Of a stretch of DNA of 64,000 bases, positions 24,792 through 32,557 are shown piece after piece (positions within the stretch are counted from its first letter, which is position 1; the number at the start of each line of letters is the position of its first letter). This DNA comes from Paenibacillus hunanensis (GTDB lineage: Bacteria; Bacillota; Bacilli; Paenibacillales; Paenibacillaceae): assembly GCF_014645615.1 (NCBI RefSeq), contig NZ_BMMB01000001.1, forward strand, positions 372,001 to 436,000, given 5' to 3'. Below the pieces are notes generated by a model. That model did no database searches, was not told the DNA's origin, and saw nothing but the letters and a program-made list of their open reading frames with translations. The translations under genes and the position numbers were made by a program.

Positions 24792-27005
24792 TTGATTTGG
24801 AAATGGTTTAAGAAGGATCAGCGTGGAGGTATCGGTTTAGCTGAGTCAGAGACATTCGTGATTTCTGCTCCAGCTGAACCTAATCCTCCATCTAAACGAG
24901 CACGAGTGGTTTCCGTATCTAATTTTAATCTTACCGATACCAGTATGGGTGTCATGAGCTTGGTTAAAGCGTTACCGCACACAAAGACACTGGTTATTGA
25001 AATGCCGTGTCTTAGTGTTCCGCGACTGGCGGTTGCCGTTGTTCCTAACAAAGAGTTGCCGAAGTTGGATAGCGATCAAACGATGGATCGGCTCGTTTTG
25101 GATATGGATAGAGGGCAACTCAAGTCCCTTTCAGCCTACACGTATAGTAGTGGATCAACCGACTATATCTTACTTAATCCGCACGCGATGCTAGATCAGT
25201 CTCTAATTAAGCAGATACAGGATGCAGACACATTGATCAATCTGCCAGAGTGGATTATCGATCAAGCTGAAGCTGATTACGATACAGTTATGCTGGTGAC
25301 GCAAGGCAAGCTGGATATGCCAACAACATTTTTTTCAATTGAGCAGGCAGATGCCAATGTATTCATAATCCATGATTCGAGCGATATAGTGCTAAATCAG
25401 TTAGCCATTGAACGTCTCAAGCAGGATTATCATTTCGCTTCAGATCGATTTGTCTTATTTGCTTCGAATCGTTCAGTTCAATCCGTAACGAAAGAAACGA
25501 TGATTGTGTCTCCTAAACGACTGTGGAAAATGGTATATGACATTCCGCTATTGGACAATGAGGCTACATCCAAACCTATTGCATCGGATGAATCACATTT
25601 TGGCTATATTCAGCCTGTAAATTTCATTCGTAAAGAAGGACAAGATAGGGATCATTTGGTGTCCTCTAACCATTCCCTCAAGCCTATTCGTGATCTGAAA
25701 AAGTGGAATGACATTAAAGATCAGGTACAGCAGCAGCTCCAAGAAAAGCATCTGGATGATTTTGTCGCTTCATTGATGGATGGAGATGCGAGGGAACGGG
25801 TACGATTTTATATTGCGGACTTGCTTCGTTCATTCCCAGTGGGCAGTTTGCCAGGTAGATTAGAAGAAGTCACCCAGTTTGTACAAAGGGAAATTACAGA
25901 GCTGGGCGTTTTGCAAAAATTATTGGATGATCCGCAGGTAATCAATATTGAAATCAATGGGCCCAAGCAAGTCATTATTGAACGCGCAGGACAAGTGATG
26001 CAAGCCACAGACGTTGAATTTGAAGATGTGGATCATTTGTACCGGATTATCAATCGGATGCTCAGCTTTATGGGAAAACAGCTCACCAGTAATGAGCCTG
26101 TCATTGATACCACTTACCACGGTACACGCGTATGTGCTGTAGCGGATCGGGAAAGACGAAGTGGTCTAAGTATGGGATCGCCACTAGCCTCAATTCGGAA
26201 GTTCCCACCGCGTGTTTTGTCTGATGAAGAAATTATTGCGAGCGGCAATGCTTCGCAAGAAATTGTGGATTTCCTGAATTTTGCTGTGCCTGCTGGAGCC
26301 AACATTGTTGCCGTTGGAGCAACCAATAGTGGAAAGACAAGTACGTTGATCCGTTTTCCACTTTATGTTGATCCCTTAACTAGGATTATCAGTATTGAGG
26401 ATTCGCCGGAAGTCTTACTTTCTAGCAAAGAGCAATACCGTCATTATCCGAATTTGCTTTCGTTGCTCACTAAAATTTTAGAGGATGTCACCAAAAGTTA
26501 TCCGATCCAGCGATTGATTCGAACCTGCATGCGACTCAATCCGTGGGGGTTTCTGATTGGCGAAACACGCGAAGAAGAAGCTGCACTCGAAATGTTGAAA
26601 GCAGCGAATACAGGGCATGTGATGTGGACGACTACTCACGCCAATGGATGCGAAGAAGGGGCGATGCGTATTTTACAATTGTGTGGGAATACCTCAGCCA
26701 TCGCTGCACAGATTAGTCAGTCGCTCGATATTTTCATTTTCCTTAAACGATTACCCAATGGTCGCCGCGTGATCATGCGGATTGCAGAACTTGTGCGGTA
26801 TGAAGGCGTAGAAAAGCCCATCATGAACGTGATCTTTGCTTACGACTTGAAGCAGGAGCGTCATATTCAAGTTGGATATTTGAAGACCAATCGGATGCGC
26901 GACAAAATCAACAGCCATACACAATATTCGGAGGTAGAAATCAAACAATGGTGCCGTTTTGAAGAGGAGAATTTCTCATACCAGGAGGTGAAAAGGTCGT
27001 CATGA
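24792..27005 (+). CDS. tadA: TadA/VirB11-type ATPase with extra MinD-like N-terminal domain
   Basis: 737 residues. The AAGGAGG at 24778-24784 is only one base from ATG 24786 but seven from TTG 24792, so the TTG is the likelier start. Residues 1 to about 260 resemble a degenerate MinD/TadZ domain (VVSVSNFNLTDTSMGVMSLV, DYDTVMLVTQG). From about 300 on it is a TadA/CpaF ATPase: TTYHGTRVCAV, P-loop GATNSGKTSTLIRF, ISIEDSPEV, LIGETREEEAALEMLKAANTGHVMWTTTH. It may drive the element's pilus or act as a VirB11 for the T4SS. Confidence 0.85.
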   Translation: MIWKWFKKDQRGGIGLAESETFVISAPAEPNPPSKRARVVSVSNFNLTDTSMGVMSLVKALPHTKTLVIEMPCLSVPRLAVAVVPNKELPKLDSDQTMDRLVLDMDRGQLKSLSAYTYSSGSTDYILLNPHAMLDQSLIKQIQDADTLINLPEWIIDQAEADYDTVMLVTQGKLDMPTTFFSIEQADANVFIIHDSSDIVLNQLAIERLKQDYHFASDRFVLFASNRSVQSVTKETMIVSPKRLWKMVYDIPLLDNEATSKPIASDESHFGYIQPVNFIRKEGQDRDHLVSSNHSLKPIRDLKKWNDIKDQVQQQLQEKHLDDFVASLMDGDARERVRFYIADLLRSFPVGSLPGRLEEVTQFVQREITELGVLQKLLDDPQVINIEINGPKQVIIERAGQVMQATDVEFEDVDHLYRIINRMLSFMGKQLTSNEPVIDTTYHGTRVCAVADRERRSGLSMGSPLASIRKFPPRVLSDEEIIASGNASQEIVDFLNFAVPAGANIVAVGATNSGKTSTLIRFPLYVDPLTRIISIEDSPEVLLSSKEQYRHYPNLLSLLTKILEDVTKSYPIQRLIRTCMRLNPWGFLIGETREEEAALEMLKAANTGHVMWTTTHANGCEEGAMRILQLCGNTSAIAAQISQSLDIFIFLKRLPNGRRVIMRIAELVRYEGVEKPIMNVIFAYDLKQERHIQVGYLKTNRMRDKINSHTQYSEVEIKQWCRFEEENFSYQEVKRSS

Positions 27006-27886
27006 TCTTAGTTTCAATGATCGTTTCCTTGTTAGCCACGTATGCTGTTTCCATTGTTTTACCTGAGCGCACACAACTAGGCGAACGTAAACGGTTCTGG
27101 CAGATGCAGCTTGGCACCTTTACCGTAAAACGTAGAGGCTCAGAGCTTGGTCTAGAATGGTCACTTTTGCACTATGTATGTATGATCGGCTCTGGGCTTG
27201 CCGTAGGAGCTATTCTCGTTTGGTTAACGCATAATGTACTCCTCATCATTGTTGGTGTGGTCGCTGGTTGGGTAATTCCTACGCTAGTGATGGAGGATGT
27301 CATCTATCGACGGAAACGACGTGTATTGATGAGCTGCGTGCCGAATTTGCGGCTATTGACATCCAAGTTACAAGAAGGCGGTAGCTTGGAATATGCTTTA
27401 TCAAACACCGTGCCCCTTATGAATGGAGTCACTAAACCGATTTTTGCACAAATGCTTCAGCTCATTTCAATTGACCGTGGAGAGCCAGAACGAGCGCTTC
27501 GCTATTTAAAACAACAGCTTACCTTCCGGCGAATTGAGGATTTATGTGAAAAGTTGATAATTGGACGTAGCGAAGGCTTCACCTTCCGCATGGCGAGAAG
27601 CATTGGCAAGACAGTCGATGACATTTCACTCGACATATTAGATATTCAGGAAGTCGAGCTGATCAATCAAAAGAAGAGATGGAATATGATCACGCTTCAT
27701 CTGATGTTGTGGACGTTGCCGTTTCTATTTAAATTCATGGAAATGAATATGGCAGATACCGTTTCTATGACACTAAGTATGAATACATTCTTAGGTCAAA
27801 CCCTACTTGCTGCATTGAGTGTGAATACACTTATAGCAGTTTTGTATCTAAACCGCCTCACGCGCTTTGATATGCGAGATGCTTAA
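27002..27886 (+). CDS. TadB-like pilus membrane platform protein
   Basis: 294 residues, ATGA overlap with tadA. Spans lie near the N-terminus (ILVSMIVSLLATYAVSIVLP), at about 53-95 and near the C-terminus. The central region (LRLLTSKLQEGGSLEYALSNT, RRIEDLCEKLIIGRSEG) is of the GspF/TadB type. With the next gene it forms the inner-membrane platform on which TadA acts. Confidence 0.75.
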   Translation: MILVSMIVSLLATYAVSIVLPERTQLGERKRFWQMQLGTFTVKRRGSELGLEWSLLHYVCMIGSGLAVGAILVWLTHNVLLIIVGVVAGWVIPTLVMEDVIYRRKRRVLMSCVPNLRLLTSKLQEGGSLEYALSNTVPLMNGVTKPIFAQMLQLISIDRGEPERALRYLKQQLTFRRIEDLCEKLIIGRSEGFTFRMARSIGKTVDDISLDILDIQEVELINQKKRWNMITLHLMLWTLPFLFKFMEMNMADTVSMTLSMNTFLGQTLLAALSVNTLIAVLYLNRLTRFDMRDA

Positions 27887-27926
27887 TCTAATGCGACTAT
27901 TTCACGAAGGGAGGTGAAATCGAAAT

Positions 27927-28772
27927 ATGAGTATCCTCATATCGATATCCGCAGCCACAATATTTGTTCTAGTGGCTTCTTTGTTGTTGCCGGGATTTTC
28001 ACGGCATAAAGATACGCTACGTGCATTTCAAGCACTTCAGCGTGTACGGCATCAACCCCAGTCACGATTGCAGAGAATGATCTATGGTTTGATTGACCAG
28101 ATCATACCTGAAGAATTGCGAAAAAAATATGAGGAGCTGGGTGAGAAAAAGACGCTTGAAGCGTATCTCACACGGCTTTTTTTATTGTCACTCTTAGTTA
28201 GCGTCGTGTGTTTAATAGTAGGTCAATCACGCGACAATGTATTGATGTACGTTCTAGCTGTATTAGCACCACCTATGCTGCTATGGGCTGGCATACAGAA
28301 TATCGATAAGATGGTCAAAAAAAATGAAAGTTTGATTCTTGGTGACTTGCCCTTACTGTTTGATCGCATGGAGGTTGCCTTAGAGACAGGGAAAAGCTTT
28401 CAAGGTATTTGGATGGAAGTCAGCCAGCGATGTAAACCAGCACTAGCGCGTCATTTGAAAGAGTTAATTACTAACTCTGCATATGGCGAATACGAAGCTT
28501 TGCAGCAATTCGCCGATCGGATACGTCATCCGGTCGTGTATAACCTTGTTTCTGTCATTATGATGGTACGTGACTCTGGGTTTGAGTCATCTGAGAGCGC
28601 ACTGCGATCAATTCAAACGGATATGCGTTCATTACGCCGTGCGAGCTTACAAGAAAAAAACCGTACGAAACCTGCTCTACTCAATGTATTTGTTGGTATT
28701 GCTGCTCTAATCTGCCTCAGTTTTATGATCATGATGGCAAGCAAAATTGTTGTGTTGATGAATGGATTCTAA
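27927..28772 (+). CDS. TadC-like pilus membrane platform protein
   Basis: 281 residues after a strong GGGAGGTGA. Membrane spans at about 2-22, 84-103, 107-122 and 258-276 flank a GspF/TadC-like cytoplasmic region (LGDLPLLFDRMEVALETGKSF, QQFADRIRHPVVYNLVSVIMMVRDSGF). Paired with the TadB-like gene 40 bp upstream, as in Tad operons. Confidence 0.75.
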   Translation: MSILISISAATIFVLVASLLLPGFSRHKDTLRAFQALQRVRHQPQSRLQRMIYGLIDQIIPEELRKKYEELGEKKTLEAYLTRLFLLSLLVSVVCLIVGQSRDNVLMYVLAVLAPPMLLWAGIQNIDKMVKKNESLILGDLPLLFDRMEVALETGKSFQGIWMEVSQRCKPALARHLKELITNSAYGEYEALQQFADRIRHPVVYNLVSVIMMVRDSGFESSESALRSIQTDMRSLRRASLQEKNRTKPALLNVFVGIAALICLSFMIMMASKIVVLMNGF

Positions 28773-28813
28773 AATAAAAACAGTCCTCAAAGGACCAAAG
28801 GAGCTAATTTATA

Positions 28814-29053
28814 ATGATGCAATCCGTAACTTCCCTGGTGAACAATGCAAAGCAAAAAGTAGTTGCTGTACAAAATGCTGTAACGAATCGTATGTACACG
28901 CTTGTTAATACTCAAAGAGGGGCTATTTCAATTGAAACTGTAGCGCTTATTATTGTTGGCATAGCGCTAATTGTGTTTTTCTTTCCGCAAGCTAAAGACC
29001 TTATTACGACAGGGTTCACTAAAGCTAAAGGCTGGATGGATCAAATCTTGTAG
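28814..29053 (+). CDS. Flp-type prepilin
   Basis: 79 residues, AAGGAG upstream. The segment RGAISIETVALIIVGIALIV carries the class IVb prepilin signature: cleavage is expected after Gly36, with Glu41 at +5, followed by a hydrophobic helix. It lies directly after the TadB/TadC pair, and a GxGD prepilin peptidase is encoded 6 kb downstream. This would be the major subunit of a thin pilus made by the element. The leader (36 residues) is longer than in many Flp proteins. Confidence 0.8.
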   Translation: MMQSVTSLVNNAKQKVVAVQNAVTNRMYTLVNTQRGAISIETVALIIVGIALIVFFFPQAKDLITTGFTKAKGWMDQIL

Positions 29054-29072
29054 GTGAAAGAAGGGAAGCGAT

Positions 29073-29519
29073 ATGGTCGCATATATTCGACACCGCTTCA
29101 GCTTCTTTTTCAGACAGGAACAAGGTGTTGTGGCTGACATTTTAGGTCTTATATTCTTCGGCTATTTTGCTGTTGTTACTGTCGCATTCATTGTTAACTT
29201 TTTGATGGCATCTACTTATCAGGGCGACCTGAATTATGCCGCAAAACAAGAAATGGGAACAATGTCAGAACAAAATGGAGCAGATGCAGGTTCTGAACAG
29301 AGGTTCAGAAATATGATTAAGGTGATGGGACATGATCCAAACAAAGTTACATTTAGCGCAACGCCACAGACGGTACAGCGTTATGACCCGCTCTATATAC
29401 ACTACACGTCCACTTATCCACTATGGGCATATAAATTTCTAGGAATGCCGAATGAAACGCTACAAATCGATGAGACAATACCTGGTGTAGCTCGTAAGTT
29501 GCTTCGTGGAGGTGGCTGA
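29073..29519 (+). CDS. TadE/pseudopilin-like protein
   Basis: 148 residues. QGVVADILGLIFFGYFAVVTVAFIV resembles a prepilin/TadE-type N-terminal helix after a short basic leader, with Asp in place of the usual Glu. A soluble domain follows (YDPLYIHYTSTYPLWAYKF). It overlaps the next ATG by one base. A minor pseudopilin of the Flp system is likely; family identity not certain. Confidence 0.55.
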   Translation: MVAYIRHRFSFFFRQEQGVVADILGLIFFGYFAVVTVAFIVNFLMASTYQGDLNYAAKQEMGTMSEQNGADAGSEQRFRNMIKVMGHDPNKVTFSATPQTVQRYDPLYIHYTSTYPLWAYKFLGMPNETLQIDETIPGVARKLLRGGG

Positions 29520-29944
29520 TGGGGGCGCTTAAATTGCTAGCAAGCATCTTATTATTTGTTATCGTCGTGCCAGTAGTAGGAAGTCTTATCCTTCTAACTA
29601 CTGTGCATCATAAAGGCGGTGATCGGTTAGAGATGGCAATCAACATCGCTGTGATCGATGCTTTAGAGTCTGTAGATGCAAGTAGCGGTGGCAAGGTAGT
29701 TATGAACCCGGATGTGCTTCGTAGCACCATCCGGGCTTCTTTTCGCTCGCAAATGAAATTAAACGAGCAACTGGAGAATGGTTTTATGTCAAACAGTCAG
29801 TTAGTGACGGAGATTACGACAACTTCATCTGGAAGTACAATCGTGACTTGTCGATTTTCGACAAAAGTTAGGATGCTCATTCCCGGCTGGACAAAGGATG
29901 AGTCTATTGTAAGGAATATACCGGTGTCAACCGAGTATAATTAA
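29519..29944 (+). CDS. Putative minor pilus component (141 aa)
   Basis: Starts at the stop of the previous gene. One N-terminal span (LLASILLFVIVVPVVGSLILL) then a Ser/Thr-rich soluble domain of about 110 residues. Its location between the TadE-like and CpaB-like genes implies a pilus role (TadF/pseudopilin-like). I recognise no family motif. Confidence 0.5.
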   Translation: MGALKLLASILLFVIVVPVVGSLILLTTVHHKGGDRLEMAINIAVIDALESVDASSGGKVVMNPDVLRSTIRASFRSQMKLNEQLENGFMSNSQLVTEITTTSSGSTIVTCRFSTKVRMLIPGWTKDESIVRNIPVSTEYN

Positions 29945-29956
29945 GGAGGACAGAAG

Positions 29957-30649
29957 TTGAAACGATTATTGGATCGATACTTGAATCGTACGACAAAAAT
30001 GCTGGTGCTTATTGTATTGGCACTAATTGTATTCATGGTAAGTTATAAATGGCAGCAAGCAAAGCTGGCAGATCAGCGAGTCACCGTACCAGTATTGGTA
30101 GCCAAAGCAGATATCTTACCCTATCAGGAGCTAGATGATACCAACAGCGAGGTGCAGCAGCGAGTCAAAAGTGATGTACCTACAGATGCTCTAACAGATA
30201 TCAAGCAATTAGAGAATGGTCAACGCTTTGCAAGTGGCATTGGCTTTTCACAAGGCAGTATGATCCGGCAAAACTATCTAACTACAGCGAGCCAGTCGGC
30301 AAAAGGAAGCAGTGTAGCGTTGAAGCAAGGAGAATATGAGTTGGGTGTGAAGGTTGATCTACCTACTGCTGCTGGCGGTGAAGTAAGAGCTGGCTCGAAA
30401 GTCGATGTGATAGCCTACGTAGGACGTGATAATCAAGGAACGGTACGTAGTGACCCGGTTCTAAAAGGAATTGAAGTTCAAACGGTTTTTGATTCTCAGG
30501 GGGGCATTATCAATAGCAGCGATGCAGATGGAAATAGAACCGTACCAGGTGTTGTAGTGTTACGTGTTAATGAGCAGCAGCGTAATTTAATCGTGGGGTA
30601 TCAGGAAAGTGGAAAGGTGTACTTGGCTCCAGCTGGGCAACAGAAGTAA
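29957..30649 (+). CDS. CpaB/RcpC-like pilus assembly protein (SAF domain)
   Basis: 230 residues from TTG 29957, preceded by AAGGAGG. One N-terminal span (KMLVLIVLALIVFMVSYKW), then the SAF-type sequence TVPVLVAKADILPYQELDD and a long beta domain with LPTAAGGEVRAGSKVDVIAYV. This matches CpaB/RcpC proteins of Flp pilus systems, which in Gram-positive bacteria likely contact the cell wall. It is the last gene of the compact tad-like block. Confidence 0.8.
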   Translation: MKRLLDRYLNRTTKMLVLIVLALIVFMVSYKWQQAKLADQRVTVPVLVAKADILPYQELDDTNSEVQQRVKSDVPTDALTDIKQLENGQRFASGIGFSQGSMIRQNYLTTASQSAKGSSVALKQGEYELGVKVDLPTAAGGEVRAGSKVDVIAYVGRDNQGTVRSDPVLKGIEVQTVFDSQGGIINSSDADGNRTVPGVVVLRVNEQQRNLIVGYQESGKVYLAPAGQQK

Positions 30650-30658
30650 TGAAAGAAA

Positions 30659-30691
30659 GACCAGTATGATCGATCGTACTGGTCCTTCTTT
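30659..30691 (+). terminator. Intrinsic terminator after the tad-like block
   Basis: GACCAGTA pairs with TACTGGTC around a self-complementary TGATCGATCG loop, followed by CTTCTTTT. It is 20 nt before the next start. Confidence 0.7.
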
Positions 30692-30711
30692 TGTAGAGAG
30701 GCGGAAGAGCA

Positions 30712-30915
30712 ATGGAGTGGGATGTAAAAGAAGTGATCGACCAAGTGAAGCTCTTAAATGCGAATCAAAAGATAGCTCTTCTAGGATTTTTACTTGTGAA
30801 AATGGCAGATGAACTAAAATTTCGAGAAACGATAGTTGAAGGAATTCAGCAAATTTCTCATCTTCACTTAGATGAATATGGTTTTTTGACACCGCCTAAT
30901 GGAAATGTACAATAA
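30712..30915 (+). CDS. Hypothetical protein (67 aa)
   Basis: ATG 30712 after AGAGGCGG. A helical peptide (KEVIDQVKLLNANQKIALLGFLLVKMADEL) without signal or membrane span. It ends 15 bp before the second LexA box. Function unknown. Confidence 0.5.
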   Translation: MEWDVKEVIDQVKLLNANQKIALLGFLLVKMADELKFRETIVEGIQQISHLHLDEYGFLTPPNGNVQ

Positions 30916-30929
30916 TTTTTTTGGAAAAC

Positions 30930-30971
30930 CGAACAAAAGTTCTTGCCAACACTTGATTTCCACGTTATAAT
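30930..30971 (+). promoter_or_regulatory. LexA (SOS)-box promoter, copy 2
   Basis: CGAACAAAAGTTCT (30930-30943) overlaps -35 TTGCCA (30943-30948); a 17-bp spacer leads to TATAAT (30966-30971). Box, -35, spacer length, -10 and the downstream AGCCCAAAAAGCG all match copy 1 at 13490, while the flanks differ. Confidence 0.8.
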
Positions 30972-31012
30972 GGAGTCAGCCCAAAAAGCGTCTAACATAA
31001 GTTTTACTAAAT

Positions 31013-31036
31013 AAAGCCTAATTTGAGGCTTTTTTT
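31013..31036 (+). terminator. Leader terminator after SOS promoter copy 2
   Basis: AAAGCCT pairs with AGGCTTT around AATTTG, then a T run. It lies about 35-40 nt after the expected transcription start and about 30 nt before the next gene start, so it would cut the SOS transcript unless antiterminated. Confidence 0.75.
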
Positions 31037-31064
31037 GTTGGTTATATGCAAGGTGGGGTGCATC

Positions 31065-31415
31065 ATGGACGAGGATTTGAAAAGAGTTATTTTCACATTT
31101 GCTAGTGTAGCTGTATTAATTAGCGTCATCTACTTGCTTGCCCATTTGAGCACTTGGACAGGCAATCGATCACGAAAAAAGCAAATCAAAAAATTATTTC
31201 CATTAGATGCAGAACTGTCTCAAGAGCAACGTGCTTTTCTTTTAAGTGACTTAGCACATACAATTGTATTTTTAAAATCTGAGTTTGATGACGAGCCACA
31301 AAAGGCAGAGCGTGTAGCTGATCATTTACAGCTTTTGCTTACAAAGCTGCAAGACGAAAAGTTATCCGAATCAGACATCAATCAACTAAATTCCATTTAT
31401 AAGCATCGATTATGA
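31065..31415 (+). CDS. Membrane-anchored helical protein (116 aa), SOS-associated
   Basis: ATG 31065 with AAGGTGGGG upstream; longer in-frame readings start inside the terminator. One span (VIFTFASVAVLISVIYLLAHL), then a charged helical cytoplasmic part (LSQEQRAFLLSDLAHTIVFL, ESDINQLNSIYKHRL). First gene after the second LexA-box promoter. No family recognised. Confidence 0.6.
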   Translation: MDEDLKRVIFTFASVAVLISVIYLLAHLSTWTGNRSRKKQIKKLFPLDAELSQEQRAFLLSDLAHTIVFLKSEFDDEPQKAERVADHLQLLLTKLQDEKLSESDINQLNSIYKHRL

Positions 31416-31420
31416 AATAG

Positions 31421-31457
31421 GCCGCATGTACAGGAACTCCTGGGCATGCGGCTTTTT
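31421..31457 (+). terminator. Intrinsic terminator
   Basis: GCCGCATG pairs with CATGCGGC (31445-31452) around an inner CAGGA/TCCTG stem, followed by five T. Confidence 0.75.
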
Positions 31458-31594
31458 GCATTTTATAAAAAGGATGAGGAGGCATATACTATCTAACGAA
31501 ATTTGGAATGAGCAAGTTAGAGAGATCAGGTATACTACAATTAAGGAATAGCTGGATTTTTGTGTAAGTCTATTAATTAAAAGAGGTGAATGTG

Positions 31595-32503
31595 ATGAAG
31601 AAGAAGCTCTCGTTTATCACTGCTACGACACTTGCAGCTGTTGCTGTTACGCTTCAGCCACTACCGAGCTATGCAGCGGCAGCAGCCGACATTAAAGTAA
31701 CGGTGAACCAAGCAGCCGTACAGTTCCCGGATCAGCGTCCAATTATGGATGCTAACCGCGTGTTGATCCCGACAAGATTCGTGGCCCAATCATTGGGTGG
31801 CAAAGTAGCATACAACAGTGCAACAAAGACTGTGACAATTGAGCAGTCTGGAAAGACCATTACGCTCAAGATCAACAGCAGTAAAGTAACAGCCGGTGGC
31901 AAAGTAGTCACACTCGATGTCCCAGCAAAGGTCATCAAAGGACGTACAATGGTGCCGCTACGATTTGTCAGCGAAGCGATGGGTGCAACAGTTGACTGGC
32001 AGCAGGCACGTAACCTGGTATCGATCACTACTGGCTCGGTGCAGACCAATCCTGTTCCTCAGCCCCCTGATACGACAGATGCTTTCCAGTTCGACCCGAA
32101 CTTTGAAACGCTGGGTAAGATGCTCTTTGCGAATAATCTGAAGGAAGCTGATGGTAAGGTGACTTTCACACTTCCAGCAGGTGCAACTGGAACATACACG
32201 ACGAGCTCAAAATATGAGAAATTGAAGCCGGGCCAAACGTACACTTTTCCAGTCGGAAAAGGAAATGGTTTTGTAACTATTGCCTATGTTGATCCAAACA
32301 AGCAAACTTCCATTCATGATCAGAAGACTTCTGAAGTATATTCGATCTTCTTAGATGGTTCTCGATATACTGGGCTTTCAGGTAATGAATCACCACGAAG
32401 TACAGATAGAGCATGGGTGGTTTCAGATATTGTTATCAACAAAGAATTTGTGAATCAGGTTGGAACAGTTGCAGAAGTTATTGCTTTAGCAAAAAGTCTG
32501 TAA
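31595..32503 (+). CDS. Secreted copper-amine-oxidase-N-domain protein
   Basis: 302 residues; ATG 31595 lies 6 bases after AAGAGGTG. Signal peptide ending PSYAAAA. Residues about 30-145 hold two repeats of the 'copper amine oxidase N-terminal' beta domain typical of Paenibacillus surface proteins (RPIMDANRVLIPTRFVAQSLGG; KGRTMVPLRFVSEAMGATVDW). The C-terminal half is a separate unknown domain. It belongs to the surface/pilus section of the element, perhaps a wall-binding accessory. Confidence 0.75.
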   Translation: MKKKLSFITATTLAAVAVTLQPLPSYAAAAADIKVTVNQAAVQFPDQRPIMDANRVLIPTRFVAQSLGGKVAYNSATKTVTIEQSGKTITLKINSSKVTAGGKVVTLDVPAKVIKGRTMVPLRFVSEAMGATVDWQQARNLVSITTGSVQTNPVPQPPDTTDAFQFDPNFETLGKMLFANNLKEADGKVTFTLPAGATGTYTTSSKYEKLKPGQTYTFPVGKGNGFVTIAYVDPNKQTSIHDQKTSEVYSIFLDGSRYTGLSGNESPRSTDRAWVVSDIVINKEFVNQVGTVAEVIALAKSL

Positions 32504-32515
32504 TTGTAGTTTACT

Positions 32516-32539
32516 GAGTCCCTAAAGGGACTCTTTTTT
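32516..32539 (+). terminator. Intrinsic terminator
   Basis: GAGTCCCT-AA-AGGGACTC then six T, ending 18 nt before the next start codon with the GGAGG in between; no room for a separate promoter. Confidence 0.8.
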
Positions 32540-32557
32540 ATAGGAGGTAACTATTTT

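Noticed and set aside
28775..28800. Hairpin AGTCCTCAAAGGAC before the prepilin gene as a terminator
   Set aside because: Short stem without a T run, and its right arm merges into the ribosome site; might modulate translation but not supportable as a terminator.
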